A stretch of 64,000 bases of DNA from Cenococcum geophilum 1.58. Lineage: Eukaryota > Ascomycota > Dothideomycetes > Gloniales > Gloniaceae. Of this stretch, positions 45,084 to 56,734 are shown piece after piece. Each line of letters opens with the position of its first letter. Positions within the stretch are counted from its first letter, which is position 1. The notes under the pieces are model-generated. The model saw only the letters and a list, made by a program, of their open reading frames with translations. It was not told where the DNA came from and ran no database searches. The stretch spans positions 436,604-500,603 of the forward strand of contig KV748263.1 in NCBI GenBank assembly GCA_001692895.1. The letters are read 5' to 3'. Made by a program: the position numbers and the translations under genes.

Positions 45084-46469
45084 ATGGCCGACGCAGAGCC
45101 ATCATACATTGACTATGAAGCTTTCCTCGATCCGTCCTTTTCAGCAACGGCTTTCGCCAATACTCTAGTATTGTCCACGAACAATCCATCAGACACGCCT
45201 CTAGACCTTTCCACACCACTTTCTCGCGTGCTATTCGATGTGCAGGAGATTGATACCCATATTGACGCTCTTACGACAAAGTCTGCACTTCCGTTACTTG
45301 AGTACACAAAGGAAAATGCCGAGTCTAGCGGCCGGATTTTGCAGGAGGTGGAAGGACAGGTTGCAAGTCTAACGGAGTCTTATAAAACACTTGAGAAGGA
45401 GGTCATTGAGCGTTATGAGGTGGCAGAGCAAGTCCGGCTGACTGCAGAGAGGCTGTGCCAGACAGTCAAAATTGGGAGAGCCGTAGCACGCTACCTAATG
45501 CTTGGAAGACAACTCGAAGTGCAGATGGCGGAGCTGAGCAGCACAGGTGCAGGTGCTGCAAAACGTGAGGACCACAGAGCCATGGTGCGATCATCGAACA
45601 CACTTCTTTCACTTCGCCAGATCCTAACAGTTTCAAGACCTGGTGAAGAGGGTGAAGATCTCGACAGGATACATGCAATAACGACATTAAAAAATGAATT
45701 AGTTGTTCCCGCAGAGCGAAACATCCTTTCACGAGCTCAACAGGTCGTTAAGGAATTCTCCATGTCTTCATTATTATCCTCAAATCCATCTTCTGGCCAA
45801 TCATCCAACGCAGCGTCTACATACGCTCAGACGGAAGACACAAAGTCTCGCACTACATCCGCACTTTTGACTCTTTACCTGCTCTCTCCAACCTCGGTAG
45901 ATACGACCATCGAAAACTTTCAACCAAATTTACTCATAAATGTTTTGCAAGACTATCTGCAAACAGCGCTCAAATCTTCCCTTGCCGCTCTATCTCGAGC
46001 ACTTGCGACACTACCCTCGCTTGATCGGGCTTTATTAGAGATTTCCGCACGATGTCAGAATATTGTGGCTCTAGAAACTCTTTTGGAGTCGATCAAACCC
46101 CCAGTACATTCACTCCTAGAAAGCTTAGGCCCAGTCAATGGGAAATCATCAGAGAATGCCAAGTCGGCCAACTTCTTACGGCCTCTCTTGCAAAGTCTAG
46201 ACACGTCTTCACTCCCGTCGTATTTCTGGAGGTCTTTAGCCTCAAACCTGTCTCCGCGCGTTCAGGAAATCATGCATCGTGGTGGCGTTTCCGCGAGGAC
46301 ATTGCGAAGCAATAAAGATAGGGTCAGGGATGCTGTTCGCGAATGCGTCAATCGAGGCTCGAAACTACCGGTTGGACCGCTAAGCAGAGGTAAAACGGTT
46401 ATGGCTGGCAACTGGGAGCGCGAAGCTGCGGTTATGGTAGGGTCCATTATTGGGGCCATAGGTCGTTGA
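45084..46469 (+). CDS. COG5: conserved oligomeric Golgi complex subunit 5
   Basis: A single exon of 461 aa. The N-terminus shows the family pattern YIDYEAFLDPSFSATAFAN, then LSRVLFDVQEIDTHID, then a long coiled-coil (EQVRLTAERLCQTVKIGRAV, then YLMLGRQLEVQMAEL). The middle has LLTLYLLSPTSVDTTIENF and LQDYLQTALKSSLAAL; the end has RDAVRECVNRGSK and AAVMVGSIIGAIGR. COG5 belongs to lobe B of the COG tether, which acts in retrograde vesicle traffic within the Golgi. Length fits fungal orthologues, which are shorter than the animal protein. Intact. Confidence 0.9.
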   Translation: MADAEPSYIDYEAFLDPSFSATAFANTLVLSTNNPSDTPLDLSTPLSRVLFDVQEIDTHIDALTTKSALPLLEYTKENAESSGRILQEVEGQVASLTESYKTLEKEVIERYEVAEQVRLTAERLCQTVKIGRAVARYLMLGRQLEVQMAELSSTGAGAAKREDHRAMVRSSNTLLSLRQILTVSRPGEEGEDLDRIHAITTLKNELVVPAERNILSRAQQVVKEFSMSSLLSSNPSSGQSSNAASTYAQTEDTKSRTTSALLTLYLLSPTSVDTTIENFQPNLLINVLQDYLQTALKSSLAALSRALATLPSLDRALLEISARCQNIVALETLLESIKPPVHSLLESLGPVNGKSSENAKSANFLRPLLQSLDTSSLPSYFWRSLASNLSPRVQEIMHRGGVSARTLRSNKDRVRDAVRECVNRGSKLPVGPLSRGKTVMAGNWEREAAVMVGSIIGAIGR

Positions 46470-47577
46470 GGGTGATGATGCAAATTTCAATCGTGTGTAA
46501 TGAAGTCTGACAACGACGGAATGAGTATGAGGCCCTCTTCAGACAGCTGGGCGGTCACAGGGAGCAGCCCATCATCTACAAGTGAAGAATGACCGGCTCA
46601 GTTCCTAGGTTTAACGCCTGACTAAAGTGACCTGATGGCGGGCTCATTTGGTCTCCGTCTACTCTTGTTGCGGATGCAAGAGTTCCACGATCGCTCAGAT
46701 GCTCCTGCAATAGAAACGATACTTCCGAAACAATAGAATGTGCGCAGTGAAATGACACGGACAAGTCTCAAATGGGGGAGAGGCCGTGAGCTGTTTCCAT
46801 GGACGGCAGTTAATGCATCATGTAGTGAGCGTTGTCTGCCTTTCATATGTTGACAGCTCTAGCCGCAGGCCGTCTTAACAAAGCCATGGCTGCAGGTCGA
46901 AGGGAGCGCCCTGCGGACGCGGCGAGGGGTGCAGCATTGTGATTGTACTACTCCTGAGCTGCTACGAGCAGATCGCGGGTCGATTGTGCTTCCGAAACGC
47001 TATAGGTGTCAATAAAGTGATCGTTATTATCTATTGAACAATCGAGACGGGATCGAATAATAAAGCTAGCAGCCGCGCTTATGTCAGCGGTTACTTTGCC
47101 ATTTCGTCTTGGCCGCTTAGCCGTCCCTGAACCGAAGCCGTTCTTTTTGAGCACCTGCCAAACCTCGACCCCATCTCACCCTCTCCCTCCCGCCTTTGCC
47201 CTCACCCTCACCGTCCTTCTTCCTCCCCCACTCCTTTTCTTTCTTGTAGCTTGGTATTTTAGCACCTGCTCTTCTTCCCTGTGCCAACTTCTTACTTGTT
47301 CAGCCTCCTTCCCTGACCGGACAAAGGCCTACTTGCGCCGATTCTCTCCTGAACCCCACCGCAAGTCGAAGCTCCTTTGAGGCCAGCAGGAACTGCAGGA
47401 GTCTTCGAACGCATCCTACAGCAAAAGAATTTGACACTTACCATCCAAATGTATGCTTAATCTCTCACCACCCTCCCCGCGGCCGCGCAATTATTTACGG
47501 TCTAATTTTGGAAACAGAATTCATATTTTTCCAAACACAAATCATTCACCTAAAAAGCGAAAATCTTATCAGTCATC
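46470..47577. other. intergenic region with a CT-rich leader before VTS1
   Basis: About 700 bp of 3' flank of COG5 and then pyrimidine-rich DNA at about 47160-47260 (CTCCCTCC and CCTTCTTCC runs), the usual look of a fungal promoter and 5' leader. The plus frame 47453-47899 is a shadow of VTS1 exon 1. The 5' leader may itself contain an intron. Confidence 0.45.
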
Positions 47578-49550
47578 ATGTCCGCAAGCCATATTGCAGG
47601 CAACCGGAACAGCACTCCTGAAGCCTCGAGCTCCCTTCGCCCNCCCCCCTCTCGTGCCATCGGCCCGGGCCATCACCTTCGAGCGTCTGCCGATATGGGT
47701 GGGTTTTCTTCACCCTTGGCCAATCGTGGCATTCGCCCTTCATCCGAGGTATATTTCAACCACGGGAACACAAACTCAGGCAACCCAGACGAGATGGAGA
47801 GAGCCGCCCAACAATGGATCGCGGACATCGATCAGTACGAGGCAACACTTGAAGAAATGGCGGCTGCGACCCTTGATCAAGACTTCAAAGACGAGCTGAG
47901 CGCAATTGAACAGTGGTTCCGCGTTCTTAGCGAGGCTGAGAGGACCGCTGCTCTTTACGCCCTTCTCCAACAGACAACTCAAGTGCAGATCAGATTCTTC
48001 ATTCAGGTTCTGCAGCAGATGGCGAAGAGCCACCCAATGTCTGGGGTGCTATCTCCAGCCAGCTTTGGAGAAAAAGGTGTGTATTTCGTCTAATTATGCG
48101 GACAAATTGGGCTGATAAGCGAACGCATCAGATCCAATGTCACAAAAGCTGAGTGATGCAATGAGCAAGTTGAACGTTGAAGGCTCTCGAAACTCTCTTG
48201 GCCTCGGTCGTCCCCCTCCATCGCCGGGCGCGAAACGGAATTCCGGCCTAGATCCTTCGACGATAAATTCCATGTTCCCCGATGCCGCAGCAGCTATTGC
48301 CAAGCAAAAGGCCGAGTTTACCCAGCATACCGGGATCGCACCGACTTCCAACCGAAACAGCACTATTGGCGATCGTTCATCCTTGGTTGCGCCAACTATA
48401 TCCGCTCCGGAGGAGAATAGGAAGGAAAACCTCCCACAGCCACCAGCCTCCCCATGGGGACCGCGAAGCTCCGACGGACAGCAGCCTGTGACTCGTCCTA
48501 AATCCTCTTCCGGCTATCAACAGCCTATGGGCCAGTTCACTCAGCCACCTCCTTCTGCTGGCCTTCGTTCCCCACGTCTGCCGCTGTCTGGAGACGGTAA
48601 TTTACAGAGCACCACACTCAATGCGCCGGACAATTTGAACAACATGCCTGTGCTCTCTCCGTATGCCGGAAGCGGCAATTGGGCGTCTATGGTTAATACT
48701 CCCATGGCTTCCAACTTTTCTAATCAACAGGGCGCTAGTCAAGCGGACATGGTTGCTAATGCTACTGCCATGAAACTTGCTGCTCTTTCTACGGTCAACA
48801 ATCGCATTCAACTTGACGATGTTCGCAAGTATCGTCGAGCTAGGTCTTCGGAAGGTCAAGGGACTGGAAATAATGTACCATTATCTCCTGGTATCAACGC
48901 CTCAGGCATGCCTAACACTTCGTTTGTCATGACCAACGAGCTTGGCCAGATCTTGACACCACAACAAGCGGCCGCGCTCCAAGCTCAACAGCTTGCTGCT
49001 ATCAACGGTCGCCGGTCTCGCCCGAATTCTCCCGGTCTCGCCATGCAACCCCAAGGATTGGGTGCTGGCATGCAATTCGCTTCTCCCCAGAATAACGGTT
49101 TCCTCTCTGCTTACGATGGAACCTCGCCTCTCGTTAATAACAGTTTAGCCGGTTTGAATCTCAGCCAGTTTGGCATTGGCCTTAGTGCCGGTCATCATGA
49201 AGGATACATCTCGGATCATTCTGAGATCAACCGTGGTCGATCCCCACGTGGACGACGCGGAAGTTCGAAGCCACCAGAGGATCCAACTGATCCATCTCTT
49301 CTGCAAGACATCCCTAACTGGCTTAGGAGTCTGAGATTGCACAAGTACACTGATAACTTGAAAGACCTGAAATGGACGGAGCTCATAGAGTTGGATGATG
49401 AAGGTTTAGAAAAGCGCGGCGTCAATGCATTGGGTGCACGTAGAAAAATGCTGAAGGTAAGATAGCCCTGCCTCTACATATATTTGATGCTAACGAATTA
49501 CGAAGGTCTTCGAGCAGGTCAAGGAGGCTCAGTCTGAGGGGAAATTGTAG
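47578..49550 (+). CDS. VTS1: SAM-domain RNA-binding protein Vts1
   Basis: Exons 47578-48076, 48132-49456 and 49506-49550 total 622 aa. An N-terminal helical block ([20 protein letters not shown], then [20 protein letters not shown], then [17 protein letters not shown]) is typical of filamentous-fungal Vts1. A long Ser/Pro/Gln-rich linker follows. The SAM domain is at the C-terminus: [20 protein letters not shown], then [20 protein letters not shown], closing in VFEQVKEAQ. Vts1/Smaug proteins bind CNGG-loop hairpins in mRNAs and recruit deadenylation. The N at 47643 is the third base of a CCN codon, so it encodes proline whatever the base. Intact. Confidence 0.92.
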
Positions 49551-50638
49551 ATGATGGATTCATCTACCTCTCGCTTGAAACAAGGTTCGTGCGAAAATGA
49601 CTACTGGATTCTTCCATAATTCGTAGCCTCTGATATTAGTCGCAAGTGAGCAACTCCTGGCGGAATCTCTCTCACCTCACGAACTATAAACGGTCAGAAC
49701 TGTCAATGAGGCGTTTGTGTTTAATTTGCACGAAGGCTCTTTGGATGAAGTTATAGGTGGACTACATATACCTAACTATTTGAGATATTTCTATCTATCA
49801 TTTTCTGCTACATTCTAGGTAGATGTGAGTTTTACAAAGACCCTTAATAACCGATCCCTACAATTGTTGATCATTTTGTGTCGTGTGTATTCCCGTTGTG
49901 CGTTCGCCTTATGCCAAGATCTCCAATCAGAAGTGGAATTTCTTGCGGAGAACTTTTTTCGACCTCGGTACGTTATTGACTTCTTCGATCGTCAAGAAAA
50001 TAGTGATCTAACACCTAGGAGGGCTGCCCTGTCAGCGAGCCTGTCTGCATGAAGGCACCCAGATCGTCCTTATCAAGTTAACCGCATTATCTAATCTGAA
50101 TAGAGATCGCCCGGTTGCACGTCCGCAAGCTTCAAATTGTGCTCTTAGCAATGTATGCAAAATAACTTCCTAGGTTTTTCAGACCGGCGTTACGGAGTCT
50201 CCACACTGAAATCCGATCTGAAGTATCAAATGCGTCTAAAGATATCACCTCAACCTGCTCTAAAACCGAGAATCTCAGATTCACTTGCCTATGGTTCTTA
50301 TAGCCGACATATTGGCTTTCCCCAATGAGGTCTACTTCATTGTTCTTTTATTCAGCTTCCCTTTGATGACGGAGTAACCTCTGTTATACCACGGACCTCA
50401 TTTGTTCACAATATAAAGCCGCTCAATTAGACAAAAAGAGTTGAATAGCTCATTCGACTGCTTTATCTCCTTGCTTCTCGAATCGTTCCGAACCTCTAGA
50501 AGATTTACGTCCCCTTTTGTCACGATCTCAGCATTTTCGTTGCGTTACCGCAGGACAGTACATCCGACATCAATAGATTAACGAGTTCCGCTCTCTTAAA
50601 TATCCCAGGCACATCAAGTTCTCACTCAGTTGATTTTA
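49551..50638. other. intergenic, nothing recognised
   Basis: 3' flank of VTS1, then about 900 bp with no supportable frame. The frame 49825-50052 has no domain. It probably includes the former promoter of the GH16 relic. Confidence 0.5.
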
Positions 50639-51753
50639 CGATGACGCGATCTCTTTTTCAATCACTGGTGCAGAGCACCATGCCCCTAGTCCAACAAGCC
50701 TCAACACAGTATACGCTTGTCGACGACTATTCATACCAGAACTTCTTCCCGAATTTCAATTCCATCACAGGTCCGACACTACTTAGGAATTTGTATAATA
50801 TCAATCTTTAGACTCAGCAGGAAGCAATCAATATATCGGTTATCTCAATGAGTCCGTATATCTCAGCGCCGATTTCACAAATAAAACGCCGAACGGCCGT
50901 CCTCTCCGTATCGAAGGCAAGAGGACTTACACTCAAGGGCTTCTCATAGGCGATATTATACACATGCCGGACTCGACTTGCGGAAACTAGCTGGCATTCT
51001 AGATGTTCGCTGATCCACGGCTAGAAATGGGGGAGATTGATATTATTGAAGGCGTTAACCAGCAATCCGTCAATACAATGGCTCTTCACACCAGCGCTGG
51101 GTGTGTCGTTGAAAATACCACCACCTTTCCAGGAATCCAGGGGAACACAAACGGATAGCTCGCATTAAGCGGGCAGATGACAGCTATGAATTACGATGTG
51201 AACGCCGTGGGTCAAGGACAGAACTTTGGCTGTAGCATCCAAGCACCAATAAATCCCTTTTCCACCTCCGTGGCCTCTGCAGGAAACCTCCCTGGTGGCT
51301 CTGTCTTGTACGAACTTCAACCTCGCGGACGGCGGAGTCTACGCCATGGAGCGGACAACCGAGTTAATCAGTATCTGGTTCTTCCCTCATACCGGAGCCA
51401 TCCCAATGACGTCGCAAGCAATACTCCCAACCCCAGTGGCTGGGGTACCCCGCTGGCCAAGTTCGCCAGGAGTGGCTGTGACTTCTAGACTCGCTTCAAG
51501 GACCTGAAAATCGTCATTGACACCACCTTCTGCGGAGCCTGGGCTGGCAAAGTTTGGCAGCCAGGCGACTGCGCGGCTTCGACCGGCTCGGCTGTCTGTG
51601 AAGCATATGTCAGATAATCCAGCCGCCTTTTCAGAAGCAGAACCAACTGCGAATGTTAAAAGGGATAGCAATGGGACCTCAGCAATACGGCCTAGATTCT
51701 TCAGTCCTAACTACGATCTTTGTAACAAAAAAGTCACAACCTCTGCAAATTAG
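50639..51753 (+). pseudogene. GH16 endo-beta-1,3(4)-glucanase, decayed
   Basis: The reading starts MTRSLFQSLVQS, then TQYTLVDDYSYQNFFPNFNS. After a likely intron (50770-50811) it continues YLNESVYLSADFTNKTPNGR, RTYTQGLLIGDIIHMPDSTCGN, and the GH16 catalytic motif E-I-D-I-I-E in GEIDIIEGVN near 51031. Later pieces lie in shifting frames: GGVYAMERTTELISIWFFP (frame of 51295), then TPNPSGWGTPLAKF and IDTTFCGAWAGKVW. Two TAG stops just before the catalytic motif fall where the family has Trp (xxWPAFWM), both single G-to-A changes. At least two frame breaks follow. The family is secreted, but the kept N-terminus does not show a convincing signal peptide. Confidence 0.8.
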
Positions 51754-52359
51754 ATGATGGTCAGCAGAGATAGAGATCTGCCACCTTTTCTACTTCGCTA
51801 AGCAGTGCAACGGGCATTGCGAAACTATGTAAAGGGAATTTTACTATGGGAAGACGCGGGAAGTCATCTAAGGTCGAGCGATAGCACTCCTTCCAACGAA
51901 CTGTGAGGGAACCGGGGGATAGAAACCCGAATATTATAGATCAAGCAGCTAATTCGAGTCAGAACAACAAATATCACTACAACGATTTAATAAACAAAGA
52001 AAGTCAAGACTCAATAATACGGTTAAGTTGCCTAAGGTAAATTTTGTTAAAAAATAGGATCAAGAATGAGAATTGAGAGCGGCTCTTGAGCCCCTATATA
52101 CAGTCAAGATCAGCTGCCAAGACACCCCTATATCCAATATTGTCAGCCAGAATTTAAGGTTATATACTATCCTAATTGGCGCTGCCAATAGGACCAGTTC
52201 TTTTGGTGCCCAGTTGGGGTCGACAAATATAGAAAAGCTAAACTAATATAGGTAGTCACGATCATCCGACAAATTTTAATTTGCCACTCCAAAGGGTATA
52301 TAAAAGAACAACAACTATAGGTAGGCGGGTGGGGAGGAGGTTAAGTAGAAAGGGAACTA
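51754..52359. other. gene-free spacer containing a solo LTR
   Basis: AT-rich spacer between the glucanase relic and the 3' end of the PNP-NACHT-ankyrin gene. Apart from the solo LTR at 52045-52225 I see no feature. Confidence 0.5.
52045..52225. repeat. solo LTR related to Copia A
   Basis: 181 bp starting TGTTAAAAAATAGGATCAAG and ending TTGGGGTCGACA. Like the Copia A LTR it has GGATCA(A/G)GAATGAGAA, an AGAG...GGCTCT...GAGC hairpin-like block followed by TATATACA, and the same GGTCGACA end. Flanks read AATTT and AATAT, a possible duplication with one mismatch. No internal sequence remains, consistent with LTR-LTR recombination. Confidence 0.65.
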
Positions 52360-52896
52360 CTAGAAGTGAGCACTATGGAATTTCAGCAGCTTTACAACGG
52401 CTTCGTGCCCTTCTTCCGCCGCCCACAGCAGAGGCGTTTGGCCGATATTGTCCTTTGAATCCGCTTCAACATTGTTCTGCTCGACCAGCAGCTTTACAAC
52501 GGCTTCGTGCTCATTTCTCGCCGCCCGCAACAGAGGCGTTTGGCCGCTATTGTCCTTTGAATCCGCTTTAACGTCGTCCCGCTCAACCAGCAGCTTTACA
52601 ACGGCTTCGTGCCCTTTTTCCGCCGCCCACGACAGAGGCGTTCGGCCGTACCCATTATCCTTTGAATCCGCTTCAACGTCGTCCTGCTCGACCAGCAGCT
52701 TTACAATGGCTTCGTGCCCATATCTCGCCGCCCACGACAGAGGCGTTCGGCCGCCATTGTCCCCCGAATCCGCTTTAACGTCGTCCCGCTCGACCAGCAG
52801 CTTTACAACGGCTTCGTGCCCATTTCTCGCCGCCCACAACAGAGGCGTTCGGCCGATATTGTCCTTTGAATCCGCTTCAACGTTCTCGCCGCCCAC
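52360..52896 (-). CDS. ankyrin-repeat C-terminus of the PNP-NACHT-ankyrin gene (detached by decay)
   Basis: An open frame of five near-identical ankyrin units on the minus strand, each DNxGRTPLxWAAxxGHEAVVK followed by LLVExDDVxADSK. The unit start AGCTTTACAAC on the plus strand recurs at 52388, 52490, 52592, 52697 and 52799 (102-bp period, with one 105-bp unit). It ends in the short tail LLKFHSAHF. It shares unit sequence with 54351-54760, so it is the 3' end of the same gene, but the tract between is broken. It need not be expressed alone. Confidence 0.7.
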   Translation of the reverse strand: MGGENVEADSKDNIGRTPLLWAARNGHEAVVKLLVERDDVKADSGDNGGRTPLSWAARYGHEAIVKLLVEQDDVEADSKDNGYGRTPLSWAAEKGHEAVVKLLVERDDVKADSKDNSGQTPLLRAARNEHEAVVKLLVEQNNVEADSKDNIGQTPLLWAAEEGHEAVVKLLKFHSAHF

Positions 52897-54350
52897 AACA
52901 GAGGTCGTTCGGCTGCTATTGTCCCTTTATGAATCTGCTCGCTTTAATACGTTCGTCCATTGCTGCCCTCGACCTTATGGGCAAGTTGCCTTGGTACAAC
53001 GGTCCGCGTTCGTGCCCATTTTTCGTCGCCGCCCCTGTACGAGTTGGGATCGAGGCGGATTCGGCCCGTCCTATTTCATTTGATCCACTTAACGTCGGGC
53101 GCCTCCCGCCAAGGTTACCAGCAGCTTTAACATCGGCTCTGCTGCCTTTTTCCGAGGCACGCCTCAACAGTAGAGGCGTAGGCCACCAATTTACCATATC
53201 GAAATCCGCTTTAACGTCGCCCCACCCGCTCGAGACCACAGCTTTACAACGGCTTCTGATGCCCATTTTCGCGGCCGCTCTGCCACAGAACAGAAGGAGC
53301 TCGTATTTGGCGCGGCCCATTCCCCCCAATAGTTGTATCCGTCAGAGATTATGCAGGGGTTACGCTTCACAACATAGAGAATAACTGAACGGCCTCAAAT
53401 CCATAAAGATTATAATAAATAAAAGGCTAAATGTAACTACAAGTACTAATCGCAGCAAAAAACCACTATTAAAGGAAATAGAAAAGACGTAAAGGTCATT
53501 GTACTATTAAAAAAAGAAGAACTATTAATAGTATCAGTAAGAAAAACAAGAAAAGCCAATAGGTCACCCCAAGAAAGTGAAAAAAGGCTATAACAGGTAT
53601 AATAGCAACGGTATAGACTATAAAAATCATGACCTTAAGAAACCAGAATATATAAGTCCCAAGGATCTTTTTAGTAGTAATTCGTTATATGTAATTTGGT
53701 CCGTCTTTACATAATGATGCGCTCTTTTATTGTAAATGACACTAGAGGCATTAAACGTCGTCCTACTAAGAAGAGCTTTACAAACGATAATAATATTAGT
53801 GACCCATTCTTGTAGTGTACAACGGCGGTGTTTAGTTTAGTGCCCTTTTTATCCACTTAAGGTCGCATGCGCGAACCAAGGGCTGTGTATTGTAAGGCTT
53901 CTAGCTATTTTTAAGGCAGCCACTACGCTAGAAAGGATGGTTTGCCCTTACCTATTATGGCGAGAATCCACTTAAAGCGTCAGTCCACGTAACGCTGAAC
54001 CAGCGTAAAGCTTTACAAACGGCTTTCGTGCAGAGATAAGCTACTAATTTTAAGCCCGCCGAAACCCAAAAATAACGAAAGAGCGCTTTAGGGTTTAAAG
54101 GAAGTGGCCCTACATTAAACCCTTTGAATCGGCCCTTTAACACTAGCGACGTCTCTAAGAAGCTGTCTAATTTAACAAACAGATTTAGAAAAAAAGAAAT
54201 GCTTAGATGAGAAAATTCTTGTTTCCGCCCCCGCAGACCCCTACAAGTAATGCTATGATTATCGCTTAAACGTACGCCCCGCTCGAACCAGCCCAGCCTT
54301 TTACTAGTCAACGGCTTTTCGCCTCGACCCATTTCTCGCACCGGGCCCAC
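52897..54350 (-). pseudogene. corrupted ankyrin tract with AT-rich interlude
   Basis: Parts (about 52897-53330 and 53740-54350) still show the plus-strand phrases GCTTTACAACGGCTTC and GCCGCCCAC...AGAGGCGTT but with many single-base and short insertions. The middle (53385-53740) is AT-rich and unlike the repeats. No frame survives. The pattern (scattered indels, homopolymer stutter) fits poor-quality or mis-assembled repeat sequence at least as well as natural decay. Confidence 0.55.
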
Positions 54351-56490
54351 CGACAGAGGCGTTCGGCCGCCATTGTCCTTGGATTCGACGCATTAAACGT
54401 CCGTCCTGCCTAACCAGCAGCTTTACAACGGCTTCATGCCCATTTCTTGCCGCCCACAACAGAGGCGTTCGGCCGCCATTGTCCTTTGAATCCGCTTTAT
54501 TTAACGTCGTCCTGCCTAACCAGCAGCTTTACAACGGCTTCATGCCCATTTTCTGCCGCCCACGACAGAGGTGTTCGGTCGCTATTGTCCTTTGAATCCG
54601 CTTCGACGTCGTCCCGCCCGACCAGTAGCTTTATAATGGCTTCGTGCCCATTTTCTGCCGCCCACGACAGAGGCGTTCGGCCGTACTCATTATCCTTTGA
54701 GTCAGCCATGACATCGTACTGCCTAACCAGCTCTGATAGAATTATGTGGATACCAAAATATGCCCCTATATGCACAACTGAGAACGAACCAGCGACCCGA
54801 TCTACTGTACCAAAAGAGGAACAGAGACAACTATGACTTTTCATACGCCTATCTAAATCCACGTGAAGGTATTTAAGTGCTAGTTGAATTGCTGTGCCTC
54901 GCGAACAACCACTCTTCCGAACATGGTGGCCCCATTGGCAAGCTACGTAGTTCAACAGAGCATACGATGGCGTTGAGGTTCCTGCTTTGTTCTCTTCGGA
55001 ACTTTTTTCGGAATCCATTTCTGTAACTGACCGAAACATTATGTATGTCAAGCATGCCCGAGCCATATCTTCATGTCCCTCCCCAATCGGCCGACCAAGG
55101 ATTTGAACCTCTTTTTTGAGGTACTCCTGAAGAGAAAAATGGACAAGGCGGACCATTGACGTCTCGTTCTCGACTATAGCCAGCCCCAAACAACAATTAA
55201 GAAATGTGCCTCGGCTAGGAAAATTGTTGGGATCTAAATCATTGTCCCCCTCTCTTATGGCACATGCCTCAAGTAGCTCGTCAATTGAGAGCGGTCGCTC
55301 GGCCAAATGTATCCATGTGAGGATTTTGGTAGCCTGTTTAACCCAGGCTTTCGGTTGTGTTTGGATCCTTTCTATGGTTTTACCAAATGCTTCCTCAAGG
55401 TTGGGCGGTAGAGTCTGCAGAGCTTCTCGGCGCTCGCGTATGGTTCGGGCTTCAAGGACGGTGCCAATGTGGAGCACAGGCAAAAGAAAGCTGTAATATA
55501 ATCAGCTGAGGGCTATAGTTCAAAATCGTTGAATGACAACTAACATTCCCATGGACAATGCAGAGATTTTTTCAATAATATCTTGCTCTAGCTTCGCGTC
55601 CATAATCTCAGGGTCTTTCATGCGATCTTCATTAACTTTCTCTTGGATTAATATCCGAATATCGGACTCTTTGGCTTCAATGAGGATTGTTTGAGTATCT
55701 TCAAAGTACCGTTGGATAATGGACTTGACGTGCTTGCGACCGGTGCTGAACAATCGGACAGAAGAAGGAATCTGCTTCAAAGAACTTAATAACCGATCTA
55801 CATGCTCGCATTCATCGAGCGCGTCAAGGCAGATATATATCCGGTCGAAAAACCTGGAAGTAATTCGAAGGGCATCTCTTAACTGAGCAAGCTCAAGAGG
55901 GTTTTTCTCACGATGGCTCCTCGGCAAAATCTCCGTTAGTTCTTCAGGAATACTGGGTAACGCCCTGAGCAGTTGCTTTAGGATTGTTCCATAGATATTT
56001 TGAGTTGTTTGTTGGGCTTGGTCCCGGTAATCACAGTATACGTAGGCCAGCCCTATGTTCACAACCGGTTTTTCCGCTGACTGTACATCGGCTTCTGTTG
56101 ATTCAGTGTCTTGTTTGCACTTTTTGGATTTCTTGTCGCCTCCAGAGTGAGAATATTGGCTGTATCTGCCCCGGATCTTTTCCAGTTCATCAATTACAAG
56201 AGACCTGTCTCCAAATCTAATCAGCACCATGAGTAAAGCAAGCATTCTGACATACGAGATAAATGTCTTCCCAGCTCCTGGGTCTCCATAGCAGCAGAGA
56301 ATAGGACTTGTAGGCGAATCTGACAACCAGTTTAAGAAGTCATTGTGCCGAATTGCCCAGGTGCCACTGTTAGGAAAACGGCCAGAACGAATATCATGAT
56401 GTCTTTTTGATGGCTCAAGAGGGGAGAGCCAGTTTAGGAGCTCTTGGTTGTGATGAGCTATGATAATGTTAGGTAGTTCACGCTACAGCA
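54351..56490 (-). CDS. NACHT ATPase and first ankyrin repeats of a PNP-NACHT-ankyrin (NLR-like) protein
   Basis: Read leftward: NQELLNWLSPLEPSKRHHDI, SGTWAIRHNDFLNWLSDSP, then Walker A CCYGDPGAGKTFIS near 56290. A 39-nt intron (56255-56217) follows, then FGDRSLVIDELEKIRGRYSQ. The Walker B region is YICLDALDECEHVD near 55820. After an intron at 55544-55491: SMGIFLLPVLHIGTVLEART, the winged-helix region (WIHLAERPLSIDELLEACAI, then LVHFSLQEYLKKE), and ankyrin units from about 54760. This is a STAND NTPase arranged like fungal NLR-like proteins linked to non-self recognition and programmed cell death. At 54500 a 4-bp insertion shifts the frame (unit spacing 106, not 102). ATP sites look intact. 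Confidence 0.8.
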
Positions 56491-56734
56491 AATTTTGCTA
56501 AATAGAACCAAAATACCTTCAAAAACTCTCTCCATTTGGGTCAGCTTTACATCTATTTCCTGTACTAAATCCAATCAGGACATTTCTTTAACAGCAGTTG
56601 TTGCACAGTAGGCCTTTTTAACAAGCATAGTTAGGACTATGATGATGAAGATTTTCAGGAAAGTCTCAGGTTTAGTTAGTTTTTAGTGGCGGTCTTCTCG
56701 CTGGTGCTAACAAAGCTAGAGTGAACTAGAAAAA

